DNA from: Pseudomonadota bacterium
GTDB taxonomy: Bacteria; Pseudomonadota; Gammaproteobacteria; Burkholderiales; Burkholderiaceae_C
Length of the DNA: 41,496 nucleotides
Reading direction: 5' to 3'
Assembly (NCBI GenBank): GCA_021805825.1
Contig: JAJZEC010000035.1
Coordinates: 1-41,496 of the forward strand
Shown: in pieces, positions 15,243-24,163 of the stretch
Layout: each line of letters starts with the position of its first letter
How positions within the stretch are numbered: position 1 is the stretch's first letter
The notes under the pieces: generated by a model
What the model was told of the DNA's origin: nothing
Databases searched by the model: none
Seen by the model: the letters and a program-made list of their open reading frames with translations, nothing else
Program-made: the position numbers and the translations under genes

Positions 15243-17210
15243 ATGAGCACATCCACCTCGAATCCGGCGCCGGCCACCGCGCCCCATACCCACGCGTTCC
15301 AGGCCGAGGTGCGGCAGCTGCTGCACCTGGTCGCTCATTCCCTGTATTCCAATCGGGACATCTTCCTGCGCGAACTGGTGTCCAACGCCTCCGACGCCTG
15401 CGACAAGCTGCGGTACCTGGCGATCGACGACAGTGCCTTGTGGGAAGGCGACAGCGCGTTGCGCATCCGTGTCGACTTCGACCCCGAGGCGCGCACCGTC
15501 ACGGTCAGCGACAACGGGATCGGGATGTCGATGGAGGATGCCGTCGAGCATCTGGGAACGATCGCCAAGTCGGGCACCCGCGAGTTCATGCAGCGCGTGG
15601 GCGAGCAGGGCAAGGGCGATGCCAGCCTGATCGGGCAGTTCGGCGTGGGCTTCTATTCCGGCTTCATCGTCGCCGACCGCATCACGGTGGAAAGCCGTCG
15701 CGCCGGGCTCGAAGCGGCGCAGGGCGTGCGCTGGTCCTCCGACGGCACCGGGGAGTTCAGCGTGGAGGCCATCGAGCGCGCGCAGCGCGGAACCGATGTC
15801 GTGCTGCACCTGCGCGCAGACGCCGAGGAGCAGCAGTTCGGCGACCTGCTCGCGCAGTGGAAGCTCAAGAGCATCGTCAGCCGCTACTCCGACCACATTT
15901 CGCTGCCCATCGAGATGCGCAAGCGCGAATGGGACGCCGAGGCCAAGCAGGAAGTCGTGCGCGACGAATGGGAGCAGGTCAACAAGGCGGCCGCGCTGTG
16001 GGCACGGCCGAAATCCGAACTCGACGACCAGCAGTACATCGACTTCTACAAGCAGATCGCCCACGACAGCGAGGCCCCTCTGGCCTGGACGCACAACCGC
16101 GTCGAGGGCCGCAGCGAGTACACCCAGCTGCTGTACCTGCCGGCCAAGGCGCCATTCGACCTGTACAACCGCGACAGCCAGGCCGGCGTCAAGCTCTACG
16201 TCAAGCGGGTGTTCATCCTCGACGATGCCAGCACCCTGCTGCCAGGCTACCTGCGCTTCGTGCGCGGGGTGATCGACAGCGTCGACCTGCCGCTCAACGT
16301 GTCGCGGGAACTGCTGCAGGAAAGCCGCGACATGCGCGCCATCCGCGAGGGCAGCACGCGGCGCGTGCTGGGGTTGCTGGAGGAGATGGCCGGCAGCGAG
16401 GAGCAGGCCCAGCGCGACAGGTACGCCAGCTTCTGGAGCGAGTTCGGACAGGTGCTCAAGGAGGGCGTGGCCGAGGACTTCGGCAACCGCGAGCGCCTGG
16501 CGCGCCTGCTGCGCTTTGCCTCCACCGACTCCGAGGCGGACACCCAGGATGTCGGCCTCGCCGACTACGTCGCGCGCATGAAGCCCGAGCAGTCCGCGAT
16601 CTACTACATCACCGCCGACAACCCGCGCGCCGCCCGCTCCAGCCCGCAGCTCGAAATGTTCCGCCGCAAGGGCGTCGAGGTGCTGCTGCTGACCGACCGT
16701 GTCGACGAATGGATGCTCAGCGGCCTGCACGAATTCGACGGCAAGCCGCTGCAGTCGGTGGCCCGCGGTGGCGCCGACCTTGGCGCGCTGCAGGACGAGG
16801 AGGACAAGCGCCAGGTCGAGCAGGCGCAGCAGACCCACAAGGAACTGCTGGAGCGCATGAAGACGGCCCTCGACGGCCTGGTCAAGGACGTGCGCATCAG
16901 CGCGCGGCTGGTCGAATCCCCGGCCTGCCTGGTCGCCGACGAAGGCCAGATGAGCGCCCACCTGGCACGCCTGCTGCGCCAGGCCGGCCAGCAGCCCGAG
17001 CGCACGCAGCCGATCCTGGAACTCAACCCGGAGCATGAACTGGTGCGCCGTCTGCAGCAGCAGGCGCAGGCCGGGGAGGCGGCGGCGGGGGATTTCGACG
17101 AACTCTGCCGCATCCTGTTCGATCAGGCCGTGCTGGCCGAGGGCGGCATGCCGGACGATCCGGCGTCCTATGTGCAGCGGGTCAACCGCTGGCTGCTGCG
17201 CGCCGGTTGA
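15243..17210 (+). CDS. htpG: HtpG, bacterial Hsp90 chaperone
   Basis: The 655-residue protein is a GHKL ATPase chaperone. The N-domain has the nucleotide-binding motifs in order: [31 protein letters not shown] and [11 protein letters not shown]. The middle domain contains the conserved arginine region around [24 protein letters not shown]-terminal dimerisation domain follows. It opens with [35 protein letters not shown]-type sequence characteristic of HtpG. The ATG at 15243 has no strong ribosome binding site. It assists client protein folding under stress. It is convergent with the CobD/CbiB-like gene, with 15 bases between stops. Confidence 0.97.
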   Translation: MSTSTSNPAPATAPHTHAFQAEVRQLLHLVAHSLYSNRDIFLRELVSNASDACDKLRYLAIDDSALWEGDSALRIRVDFDPEARTVTVSDNGIGMSMEDAVEHLGTIAKSGTREFMQRVGEQGKGDASLIGQFGVGFYSGFIVADRITVESRRAGLEAAQGVRWSSDGTGEFSVEAIERAQRGTDVVLHLRADAEEQQFGDLLAQWKLKSIVSRYSDHISLPIEMRKREWDAEAKQEVVRDEWEQVNKAAALWARPKSELDDQQYIDFYKQIAHDSEAPLAWTHNRVEGRSEYTQLLYLPAKAPFDLYNRDSQAGVKLYVKRVFILDDASTLLPGYLRFVRGVIDSVDLPLNVSRELLQESRDMRAIREGSTRRVLGLLEEMAGSEEQAQRDRYASFWSEFGQVLKEGVAEDFGNRERLARLLRFASTDSEADTQDVGLADYVARMKPEQSAIYYITADNPRAARSSPQLEMFRRKGVEVLLLTDRVDEWMLSGLHEFDGKPLQSVARGGADLGALQDEEDKRQVEQAQQTHKELLERMKTALDGLVKDVRISARLVESPACLVADEGQMSAHLARLLRQAGQQPERTQPILELNPEHELVRRLQQQAQAGEAAAGDFDELCRILFDQAVLAEGGMPDDPASYVQRVNRWLLRAG

Positions 17211-17225
17211 GCCCAGGCGCGGTGC

Positions 17226-18197
17226 TCAGGACACCCACATGGTGATCGTGACCACCGCCAGCAGCAGCATCCACAGCAGCACCGAACGCCAGACCAGGCC
17301 GACCACGCTGCGCAGATGCCCGGCCTGCGGCACCGCGCCGGGCATCTGCGGCGCCATCAGGGGCTCGCTGTCGATGGCCTGGCCCCAGTTCTGCTCGCCC
17401 GGTTCGACCGCGGCCGCCGGTTCGGGAGCCGCGGTGGCGCCGAGGCGGATGCCCACCGCGCCCGCCGCCGAAGCGAGCATCGCACCGGTGTTGCCGTCGG
17501 GCCAGAGCCTGGCGTAGTTGCGCCAGACGTCGATCGCCTCCTCGAAGTTGCCGACGATCGCGTAGCCGCCCGCGGTCAGCCGCGCGGGCAGCCAGTCGAG
17601 CACCGCGAAGGCGCGGGTGGCGAAGCTGCGCAGCCAGGGGCTGGCCTGCGAGCCGGAGGCGTTCCATTTTCCGGCGGTGAATTCGGCCATGCGGTAGAGC
17701 ACGGCGCCGGCCGGGCCCAGCGGGAGCAGGAACCAGAAGAACACGCCCAGCACGTAGCGCTGCGCAGCGACCAGAGCATGCTCGATGGTCTGCTGGATCA
17801 CGTCGTCCGCCGACATTTCCACGGTGTCCAGCGATTTCCACTGGCGCAGGATCGCGCGTGCGCCCGGCACGTCACCGCGGTTCAGCGCGTCGCTGATGTC
17901 GGTGAAATAGTGGGAGAACTGGCGAAAGCCCAGCGTGAAGTACAACACCGCGACGTTCCACGCGAAGGCCAGCAGGATGTTGACCCGCAACGCGGCCCAG
18001 TAGACGCCCAGCGCCAGCAGGGCCGGCAGCACGACCGCGATGAACCAGGCCGCCAGTCCATGGCGGCGTTCCCCGGCGTCGAAGTTGCGCGATGCGAAGT
18101 CCGCCAGCGCGGTGCGCAGGCTGTAGACCAGGCTCAGGCGCCCGAGGGGCTTGACCTGCTCGAGCAGCAGCGACAGGAGGACGGAAAAAAAGGCCAT
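17226..18197 (-). CDS. CobD/CbiB family integral membrane protein
   Basis: At 323 residues with about four to six membrane segments, this protein resembles the CobD/CbiB (adenosylcobinamide-phosphate synthase) superfamily, which also includes AmpE-like proteins. Features are an amphipathic N-terminus, SLVYSLRTALADFASRNFDAGERRHGLAAWF, the YFTDISDALNRGD segment after a hydrophobic helix, DDVIQQTIEHALVAAQRYVLGVFFWFLLPLGPAGAVLYRM, and a final helix at the extreme C-terminus. No other cobalamin gene is nearby and the classic catalytic region is only partly recognisable, so true cobinamide synthase activity is doubtful. It follows the NUDIX gene by 9 bases, probably in one transcript. Confidence 0.75.
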   Translation of the reverse strand: MAFFSVLLSLLLEQVKPLGRLSLVYSLRTALADFASRNFDAGERRHGLAAWFIAVVLPALLALGVYWAALRVNILLAFAWNVAVLYFTLGFRQFSHYFTDISDALNRGDVPGARAILRQWKSLDTVEMSADDVIQQTIEHALVAAQRYVLGVFFWFLLPLGPAGAVLYRMAEFTAGKWNASGSQASPWLRSFATRAFAVLDWLPARLTAGGYAIVGNFEEAIDVWRNYARLWPDGNTGAMLASAAGAVGIRLGATAAPEPAAAVEPGEQNWGQAIDSEPLMAPQMPGAVPQAGHLRSVVGLVWRSVLLWMLLLAVVTITMWVS

Positions 18198-18206
18198 GCA
18201 CGCATG

Positions 18207-18971
18207 CTAAGCGATCAGCAGGCGGTAGAGGTTGCGGATCATCCGGGCCGTGGCGCCCCAGATGAAGTAGCGCCGGGCGCTGGCCCCGTCGACCCAGGGC
18301 ATGGCATAGAAGCTGCGTCGGCTCGCTGCCGGATCCGCGCCGGTCTGGCCGGCAGGCGCATCCCAGGCGCGCAGCTCGTGGTGCGCGGGATCCATCAGGA
18401 AATCCAGCGGAACCTCGAACACCTCGGCGACTTCCCCCGCTTGCAGTTGCCAGGGGGCATGCTCGTGCACCAGGGCGACGACAGGGGTCACGGCAAAGCC
18501 CGTGACCGTGGTGTAGACCGGCATGCAGCCGAGGGTCTCGACGAAGGCCGGCGGCAGTCCGATTTCCTCCTCGGCCTCGCGCAACGCAGTATGCACGGCA
18601 TCGCGGTCGGTGGGGTCGCGGCTGCCGCCGGGGAAGCTGATCTGCCCGGCATGCACCGAGAGCCCCGGGTCGCGCCTCGTCAGCAGCATGCGCAGCCCGG
18701 AGGGGCGCACCAGCAGGGGCACCAGCACCGAGGCCTGGCGCGTCGCGGCGCCGTGCGCGAACTCGGCGTCGGCCGACGCTTCCAGCGGCCAGGCCGCGGT
18801 ATCGGCTTGCGACTGCGCGCGCTGCCATTGCGCGAAGCGTTCGCGCAGGGCTTGTGGCTGCAGCCTGTGGGACGGCACCGCGGGCAGGTGCCCATGGCGC
18901 TCGAGCACCGGCGCGCGTTCGGCCTGCTCGGTGGGCAAAGGCTGCGGGCGCAGCGCCTCAGGATCGGGCAT
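18207..18971 (-). CDS. NUDIX hydrolase, CoA pyrophosphatase type
   Basis: The 254-residue protein has the combined signature of coenzyme A diphosphatases (NudL/PCD1 type): the upstream motif LTRRDPGLSVHAGQISFPGG followed directly by the Nudix box GGSRDPTDRDAVHTALREAEEEIGL. It would cleave CoA or acyl-CoA to 3',5'-ADP and phosphopantetheine. An extended N-terminus (~80 residues) is not conserved in small homologues but is common in beta-proteobacteria. The ATG at 18971 is preferred over a TTG at 18992 that lies against the preceding hairpin. The C-terminus RRYFIWGATARMIRNLYRLL is typical of the family. Confidence 0.9.
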   Translation of the reverse strand: MPDPEALRPQPLPTEQAERAPVLERHGHLPAVPSHRLQPQALRERFAQWQRAQSQADTAAWPLEASADAEFAHGAATRQASVLVPLLVRPSGLRMLLTRRDPGLSVHAGQISFPGGSRDPTDRDAVHTALREAEEEIGLPPAFVETLGCMPVYTTVTGFAVTPVVALVHEHAPWQLQAGEVAEVFEVPLDFLMDPAHHELRAWDAPAGQTGADPAASRRSFYAMPWVDGASARRYFIWGATARMIRNLYRLLIA

Positions 18972-18992
18972 CGAAGGCAGGCGCCAAAGCAA

Positions 18993-19016
18993 GCAGCCGA
19001 CCCCGGGGTCGGCTGC
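18993..19016 (-). terminator. Terminator-like perfect palindrome after rplS
   Basis: GCAGCCGACCCC and GGGGTCGGCTGC form a perfect 24-base palindrome (central CCCGGG would be the loop). On the minus strand it is followed by TTGCTTT. It lies 42 bases after the rplS stop and should end the rpsP-rimM-trmD-rplS transcript. Confidence 0.75.
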
Positions 19017-19058
19017 CCAGGCGGGATGGATGATCCCGCATGACCGAGCGGCTGCGCC

Positions 19059-19424
19059 TCAGGAAAGCTTTTCCTTGATGCGCGCCGACTTGCCGGTACG
19101 GCCGCGCAGGTAGTACAGCTTGGCGCGGCGCACGTCGCCGCGGCGCTTGACCTGGATCGACGCGATCATCGGGGAATACAGCTGGAAGGTGCGCTCGACA
19201 CCCTCGCCGGAGGAGATCTTGCGCACGATGAAGCTGGAATTCAGCCCGCGGTTGCTGCGCGCGATGACCACGCCTTCATAGGCCTGCGCGCGCTTGCGCG
19301 AGCCCTCGACGACGTTCACATGCACCACCACGGTGTCCCCGGGCGCGAAGCTGGGGATGGTCTTGCCCTCGGTCAGGCGCTGGATTTCTTCCTGCTCGAG
19401 TTGGCGGATCAGGGCACTGCTCAT
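19059..19424 (-). CDS. rplS: 50S ribosomal protein bL19
   Basis: The 121-residue protein is bL19, located at the 30S-50S interface. Motifs include [11 protein letters not shown] at the N-terminus, [29 protein letters not shown] in the SH3-like barrel, and [13 protein letters not shown] and [19 protein letters not shown] at the C-terminus. GGGAG lies eight bases before the ATG at 19424. It is last in the rpsP-rimM-trmD-rplS order, the same as in most proteobacteria, with a gap of 163 bases after trmD that could hold an extra promoter. Confidence 0.98.
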   Translation of the reverse strand: MSSALIRQLEQEEIQRLTEGKTIPSFAPGDTVVVHVNVVEGSRKRAQAYEGVVIARSNRGLNSSFIVRKISSGEGVERTFQLYSPMIASIQVKRRGDVRRAKLYYLRGRTGKSARIKEKLS

Positions 19425-19587
19425 GGTCGAAACTCCCGGGATCTTGCGCCGCGCGTTGTGGATGAATCGTCTTCGGCATGCCTGTCGTACCGTATCTCGT
19501 ACAGGCATGCCCAGACGGTGTTGGAGTGTGGCGGGCAGAGGATCGAAAAAGCGCTCCAGTATAGCCGATGCGGCGCTCGGCGCCGCG

Positions 19588-20355
19588 TCACGGCTGCGAG
19601 GCAAGGCGCAGGGCGTCGAGCAGGCGCAGGTCGTCGGCATCCAGGCGGCCGGCGCGCTGCAGCGCCTCCACCAGTTCCGGGCGTCGGCGCCAGCTCAGCT
19701 CGAGCATGCGATCGCGCCGCCAGCGGGCGACGCGCGCGTGGTCGCCGCCGAGCAGCACCGGGGGCACCGGCAGGCCGTCGAACAGCGGCGGACGCGTGTA
19801 GTGGGGGCAATCGAGCAGGCCGTCCGAGAAACTGTCCTGTTGCGCGGACAGCGCGTCGCCCAGCACGCCGGGCTGCAGCCGGGCCACGGCATCGATCAGG
19901 GCCATGGCCGGGATCTCGCCACCGGAGAGCACGAAATCGCCGAGGCTGATCTCGGCGTCCACGTGGCGGTCGATGAAACGCTGGTCGACGCCTTCATAGC
20001 GTCCGCAGACGAGCAGCGCACCGGGCGAGGCGGCGATCGAGCGCACCATGTCCTGCCGCAGCGGCTGTCCGGCGGGACTGAACAGCCAGACCGGGGCCGG
20101 CCCGCGGCCCGCCCGCATGCGCGCCTGCTGGGCCGCGTGCAGGGTGCGCTGCAGGGGTTGCGCCAGCATCACCATGCCGGGGCCCCCGCCGTAGGGGCGA
20201 TCGTCGACCGTGCGGTGCGCGCCCTCGGCATGGTCGCGCGGGTTCCAGGTGTGCAACTCGACCACGCCGCTGTCGAAGGCGCGACGGCAGATGCCCTGCG
20301 TGCGCAGGGCCTCGAAATAAGCCGGAAACAGCGTCAGGACATCAAAGCGTGGCAT
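19588..20355 (-). CDS. trmD: tRNA (guanine-37-N1)-methyltransferase
   Basis: TrmD is the trefoil-knot (SPOUT) methyltransferase that puts m1G37 into tRNAs and prevents frameshifting. This 255-residue protein has [11 protein letters not shown] at the N-terminus, [17 protein letters not shown], the AdoMet-binding knot region [11 protein letters not shown] and [11 protein letters not shown], and the catalytic Asp region followed by [10 protein letters not shown]. The ATG at 20355 fits the family start; upstream extension is out of family. It starts 20 bases after the rimM stop. Confidence 0.98.
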   Translation of the reverse strand: MPRFDVLTLFPAYFEALRTQGICRRAFDSGVVELHTWNPRDHAEGAHRTVDDRPYGGGPGMVMLAQPLQRTLHAAQQARMRAGRGPAPVWLFSPAGQPLRQDMVRSIAASPGALLVCGRYEGVDQRFIDRHVDAEISLGDFVLSGGEIPAMALIDAVARLQPGVLGDALSAQQDSFSDGLLDCPHYTRPPLFDGLPVPPVLLGGDHARVARWRRDRMLELSWRRRPELVEALQRAGRLDADDLRLLDALRLASQP

Positions 20356-20374
20356 CGCCGGCCGCCCGTTGCCT

Positions 20375-20983
20375 TCAGTCGTAGTCGGGTTGCCAGTCGG
20401 CGAGGATGCGCTTGCCGGCGACATCGACCTCGAGCACGTAGGCATCGACGAAGGGAATCAGCCGTTCGGCGCTTCCGGCAGCAGCGCCGGGTCGCTGCAG
20501 GCGCAGTACCGATTGTGCCGCGCTGTCGAGCAGCCCGACAACCACGCCCAGATCAAGGCCTTCGCGGTTGCGAACCGCGCAGCCGATGAGGTCGACCCAG
20601 TAGAACTCTCCGGCGTCCGCCGGGGGAAAGTCCTGCCGGCGAAGCAGGATCGACCAGCCCTTGAGTGCGTCGGCCTGTGCGCGCTCGCCGATGCCGTCGA
20701 GCAGCGCCACCACGCTGTGTCCATGACGACGCGCCAGGCGCCGCTGCAGCCGCAGGCGGCGCGGCGCGCTGGCGGGGGCCAGTTCCGGCCCCTGCAGCCA
20801 CCAGCACTCTGCCTGCAGCAGTGCCGAAGCATCGGCGGCGGCAGGAGCGACCTTCAGCCAGCCACGCACGCCCCAGGCATCGAGTACCCGGGCGACCTCG
20901 ATCAGGCCCTCGGGCCATTCCGCCGCGTCGATCTGCGCGGGCAGCGCGGCGGGGGCGGCGTGGGAACTACGCGGGGAATCCAT
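20375..20983 (-). CDS. rimM: 16S rRNA processing protein RimM
   Basis: RimM assists maturation of the 30S head. The 202-residue protein has the N-terminal barrel (LIEVARVLDAWGVRGWLKV) and the C-terminal PRC-barrel (FYWVDLIGCAVRNREGLDLGVVVGLLDS, then LIPFVDAYVLEVDVAGKRILADWQPDY). N-terminal residues 1-25 are a non-conserved extension. It follows rpsP after a 98-base gap that contains a strong hairpin, which may set lower expression than the ribosomal proteins. Confidence 0.95.
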   Translation of the reverse strand: MDSPRSSHAAPAALPAQIDAAEWPEGLIEVARVLDAWGVRGWLKVAPAAADASALLQAECWWLQGPELAPASAPRRLRLQRRLARRHGHSVVALLDGIGERAQADALKGWSILLRRQDFPPADAGEFYWVDLIGCAVRNREGLDLGVVVGLLDSAAQSVLRLQRPGAAAGSAERLIPFVDAYVLEVDVAGKRILADWQPDYD

Positions 20984-21004
20984 CGGGCGGCGCGAGACAG
21001 CGTT

Positions 21005-21030
21005 ACGAGCCGCCCCGCGGGGCGGCTCGT
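21005..21030 (-). terminator. Strong palindrome between rpsP and rimM
   Basis: ACGAGCCGCCCCG and CGGGGCGGCTCGT give a perfect 26-base palindrome, 52 bases after the rpsP stop. There is no good T tract on the minus strand, so it may be a leaky attenuator, an mRNA-end stabiliser, or a processing site rather than a full terminator. Confidence 0.6.
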
Positions 21031-21081
21031 TCAGGGGCGCGGCAGACCTCGCGGGTCACGCCGCGCAGCCGGGCTACCGCC

Positions 21082-21372
21082 TCAGGCGGCGGTAGCGGGC
21101 GCGGCTTCGACCGCCGCGGCTTGCGCCGGCTGACGCGCCTGCTGCCTGACCAGCCGCTGCACGGTGTCGGACATCTGCGCGCCGACCCCCGTCCAGTAGT
21201 TCAGCCGCTCCATCGACATGCGCAGCTCCTGCTCCTGGCCGCGGGCCACCGGGTTGTAGAAACCCAGGCGCTCGATATAGCGGCCGTCGCGGCGGTTGCG
21301 CGAGTCGGTGGCGACGATATGGTAGAAGGGCCGACCCTTGGCGCCGGCACGGGAAAGACGAATCACGACCAT
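21082..21372 (-). CDS. rpsP: 30S ribosomal protein bS16
   Basis: The 96-residue protein is bS16: [20 protein letters not shown], then [21 protein letters not shown], and [21 protein letters not shown] are signature segments. The C-terminus is an Ala/Gln-rich tail of ~20 residues, common in beta-proteobacteria. The start at 21372 has a weak GGAA ribosome binding site. It is the first gene of the rpsP-rimM-trmD-rplS operon; a perfect TATAAT lies 71 bases upstream. Confidence 0.98.
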   Translation of the reverse strand: MVVIRLSRAGAKGRPFYHIVATDSRNRRDGRYIERLGFYNPVARGQEQELRMSMERLNYWTGVGAQMSDTVQRLVRQQARQPAQAAAVEAAPATAA

Positions 21373-21442
21373 GGTGGGAATTCCTGCTAGGACTTCGGTT
21401 TCGGCCCAGGCAGTTCCCTGTGGCGCGTCCGGTGAACCGCCC

Positions 21443-21448
21443 ATTATA
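21443..21448 (-). promoter_or_regulatory. -10 box of the rpsP operon promoter
   Basis: On the minus strand TATAAT (a perfect -10) stands in GC-rich DNA upstream of rpsP, giving a start near 21436 and a leader of ~64 bases. The matching -35 is poor. Location and uniqueness support it as the operon promoter. Confidence 0.65.
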
Positions 21449-21503
21449 GACCCAGCCGCGGGCGCTTTCGGAGGGGGAGGCGCCCGCGCCGCGCGCGGCC
21501 GAT

Positions 21504-22052
21504 TCAAACGCCGGCTTGCGCGATGCGTTGCAGCCGCTGGCCGCCCGCGCGCAGGCCTTGCACGGCATCGGCAATGTGCCGTCCGTCGGGCAGCCGCCAT
21601 TCGGGGTGGATCTCCTGCAACGGCGCCAGGACGAAGGCGCGCTGGTGCATGCGCGGGTGGGGCAGCACGAGTTCCGCGTGCTCCATGCGCAGGCTGCCCA
21701 GGCACAGCAGATCCAGATCCAGGGTGCGCGGGGCGTTGCGCACGCCGTGGGGGCGCCGGCGACCGTGGTGCCGCTCGATGCCCTGCAGGTGGTGCAGCAG
21801 ATCCAGCGGCTGCAGGCAGGTGTGCAGTTCGGCCACCGCATTGCAGTAGTCGGGGCCTTCGGCGTCGACTGGCGCGCTGCGCCACAGGCTCGACACCCGA
21901 CCCGGCGCGCTGTGCGGGATGCGCGCCAGATCCTCGAGCGCGGCGCGCAGCGTGGCCTGCGCATCGCCCAGATTGGCTCCCAGGCCGATCAGCGCCAGCG
22001 TGGCGGCTGCTGGTTGCCGTGGCGCCACGAACTCCGGGGTTTCAGTCGGCAT
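21504..22052 (-). CDS. folK: 2-amino-4-hydroxy-6-hydroxymethyldihydropteridine pyrophosphokinase
   Basis: FolK transfers pyrophosphate from ATP to the pterin in folate synthesis. The 182-residue protein has the family start [41 protein letters not shown], the catalytic-loop region [25 protein letters not shown], and [16 protein letters not shown]. Its ATG at 22052 lies inside the last 11 bases of pcnB, so it is translationally coupled in the AI-2E-hda-HAD-pcnB-folK operon. The pcnB-folK pairing is conserved in proteobacteria. Confidence 0.97.
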   Translation of the reverse strand: MPTETPEFVAPRQPAAATLALIGLGANLGDAQATLRAALEDLARIPHSAPGRVSSLWRSAPVDAEGPDYCNAVAELHTCLQPLDLLHHLQGIERHHGRRRPHGVRNAPRTLDLDLLCLGSLRMEHAELVLPHPRMHQRAFVLAPLQEIHPEWRLPDGRHIADAVQGLRAGGQRLQRIAQAGV

Positions 22053-23475
22053 CGCCTGCCGGGGGCTGGGCCGCGGCGCCTGTTTCGGATGCCGGCTTGC
22101 GGCGCCGCCGCCGGCGCTTGCGCACGGCTTCCCCGGCCGGCCCGCGGGCGGCCTGTTCGATCAGTGCGGCGCGCCCGTCCTCGTCGGCGTCCTGGAAGTC
22201 CTGCCACCACTGCGCAAGCTCCTCGACCGCTTCGCCGGTGCGCGCGCGCAGCAGCAGGAAATCGAAGGCTGCGCGAAAGCGCGGGTGTTCGACGCAGGCC
22301 TGCGCATAGCGCGCACTGCGCCGCGCCAGACGTGGTTGCAGGCCCCAGATCTCGCGCATGTCCACGCTGATGCGCCGCTGGATCGCCAGGCGCTCCGATT
22401 GCGCGGCCAGTACCTCTTCGGCCGCCTGTTCGAGCGCGGCGATCTGCGGTACGCCTTCGTCCTGCAGTTCCTGCCAGCGCTGGCCGACCTGCGGCCACAG
22501 CAGGCAGGCGAACAGGAAGGCCGGGCTGGCCGTCTTGCCGGCGGCGATGCGCGCGTCGGTGTCGCCCAGCGCGGCCATCACGAAGGCCTCGCCGCGCGGC
22601 TGGCTGAGCACCAGGTCGATCAGCGGCAGCAAGCCGGTGTGCAGGCCGAGACGCCGCAGATTCTCGAGCGAGGCCAGCGCATGGCCTGTCTGCAGCAGCT
22701 TGATGGTTTCGTCGAACAGCCGCGCCGACGGCACGTTGCGCAACAACTCGCCATGGCTGGCGATCGGCTGCAGGGTTCCCGCGGCGATGTCGAAGCCCAG
22801 CTTGGCGGCGAAGCGTGCCACCCGCAGCAGGCGCACCGGATCCTCGCGGTAGCGCCGCGACGGGTCGCCGATCATGCGCAGGGTGCGCGCCTTGAGGTCG
22901 CGCAGCCCATGGTGGTAGTCGACGACCACGTCGCGCGACGGGTCGTAGTACAAGGCATTGACCGTGAAATCGCGGCGTGCGGCGTCCTCGTCCTGGCTGC
23001 CCCAGACGTTGTCGCGCAGCACCCGCCCGCTGGCATCCACCGCATGCCTGCGTCCGGCCAGCTGTTCGCGGCTGCGCTCGTCGCCATCGATCGCTTCGGT
23101 GTGTCCGTCGGGGTTCGCGCGGAAGGTGGAGACCTCGATGACCTCGCGCCCGAACAGCACATGCACGATGCGAAAGCGTCGCCCGATGAGCAGGGCGCGG
23201 CGGAACAGCGGCTTGACCTGCTCCGGGGTCGCGTTGGTCGCGACATCGAAGTCCTTCGGCTTGAGCCCCAGCAGCAGGTCGCGTACCGCACCGCCGACGA
23301 TGTAGGCCTCGAAGCCGGCCTGCTGCAGGGTGCGCACCACGTTCAGCGCCGATGCGGGCAGGCGCTGCGCATCGATGCCCAGGCTTTGACCAGGGGTTTC
23401 CTGCCGCTTGCCCAGCGCCGACGAGGCCCTGGCGGAGGAAGAGGAGAACAATCGGGTGATCAGTTTGCGGATCAT
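22042..23475 (-). CDS. pcnB: Poly(A) polymerase I
   Basis: PcnB adds 3' poly(A) tails that mark RNA for decay. The 477-residue protein has the nucleotidyltransferase core YIVGGAVRDLLLG, KPKDFDVATNATPEQVKPLFRRALLIGRRFRI, then RRDFTVNALYYDP and the RNA-binding domain motif RYREDPVRLLRVARFAAKLGF. These features favour PcnB over a CCA-adding enzyme. The N-terminus has a serine cluster and the C-terminus a long arginine-rich tail, both common in PcnB. ATG at 23475 overlaps the stop of the upstream HAD gene by four bases. Confidence 0.95.
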   Translation of the reverse strand: MIRKLITRLFSSSSARASSALGKRQETPGQSLGIDAQRLPASALNVVRTLQQAGFEAYIVGGAVRDLLLGLKPKDFDVATNATPEQVKPLFRRALLIGRRFRIVHVLFGREVIEVSTFRANPDGHTEAIDGDERSREQLAGRRHAVDASGRVLRDNVWGSQDEDAARRDFTVNALYYDPSRDVVVDYHHGLRDLKARTLRMIGDPSRRYREDPVRLLRVARFAAKLGFDIAAGTLQPIASHGELLRNVPSARLFDETIKLLQTGHALASLENLRRLGLHTGLLPLIDLVLSQPRGEAFVMAALGDTDARIAAGKTASPAFLFACLLWPQVGQRWQELQDEGVPQIAALEQAAEEVLAAQSERLAIQRRISVDMREIWGLQPRLARRSARYAQACVEHPRFRAAFDFLLLRARTGEAVEELAQWWQDFQDADEDGRAALIEQAARGPAGEAVRKRRRRRRKPASETGAAAQPPAGDAD

Positions 23476-24149
23476 GGGAACAGCGTGAGGACGGGCCAGC
23501 CGCGTTGCGCGGCCAGTTCGGCGAGCAGCGCATCGGGGTGCACTGCCACCGGGTGGCTGACATGCTCGAGCAGCGGGCGGTCGTTGATGGAGTCGGAATA
23601 GAACCAGGATTGCGCGATGTCCTGCCAGCCCAATCCCTGCTGCCCCAGCCATGCCGTGGTGCGCTCGACCTTGCCCTCGCGAAACGAGGGCACGCCCACC
23701 CAGCCGCCGGTGTAGCGGCCCTGGGCATCGCGTTCGGCCTGCACCGCGATGAGATCGGCAATGCCGAATGCCTGCGCGATCGGCGCGGTCACGAAATCAT
23801 TGGTGGCCGTGACCAGCGCGCACAGATCGCCGCTGGCCTGGTGGCGGCGCACGAGGTCGACGGCCTGCGGGCGCAATTGCGGCAGCACGATGTCGTGCAT
23901 GAACTCGGCGTGCGCACGGCTGAGTTCCAGCGGCGACCGGCCGACCAGCGGCGCCAGCGAAAAGCGCAGGTAGGCGCTCATGTCCAGGGTGCCCGCGCGG
24001 TATTCGGCGTAGAAGCGGTCGTTGGCCAGGCGGTAGCTGTCGCCGTCCACCCAGCCCAGACGCACGCAGAACTCCCCCCAGGCGTGGTCGGAGTCGAAGG
24101 GCAGCAGGGTGTTGTCGAGGTCGAACAGGGCCAGGTTGCGATGCGGCAT
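23472..24149 (-). CDS. HAD-superfamily phosphatase, SerB-like (HAD-IB)
   Basis: The 225-residue protein carries all HAD motifs: I, LALFDLDNTLLPFDSD (nucleophile and acid Asp); II, ALVTATNDF; III, the Lys in FREGKVERT; IV, FYSDSINDRPLLE. An alpha-helical cap between motifs I and II marks it as type C1, like phosphoserine phosphatase and phosphatidylglycerol-phosphate phosphatase relatives. Substrate is not clear. Start ATG 24149 is chosen over a TTG at 24167 inside hda. It overlaps pcnB by four bases (ATGA) and is between hda and pcnB, a conserved order in beta-proteobacteria. Confidence 0.9.
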   Translation of the reverse strand: MPHRNLALFDLDNTLLPFDSDHAWGEFCVRLGWVDGDSYRLANDRFYAEYRAGTLDMSAYLRFSLAPLVGRSPLELSRAHAEFMHDIVLPQLRPQAVDLVRRHQASGDLCALVTATNDFVTAPIAQAFGIADLIAVQAERDAQGRYTGGWVGVPSFREGKVERTTAWLGQQGLGWQDIAQSWFYSDSINDRPLLEHVSHPVAVHPDALLAELAAQRGWPVLTLFP

Positions 24150-24163
24150 GCGCGCGCCTCGTG

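Noticed and set aside
14781-17036. Long minus-strand open frame opposite htpG
   Set aside because: Antisense shadow of htpG, with no family motif.
18181-18193. A-rich run at the start of the CobD/CbiB-like gene as a slippage (phase variation) tract
   Set aside because: Only seven A residues and located just inside the second codon region, too short to make a strong case without strain comparison.
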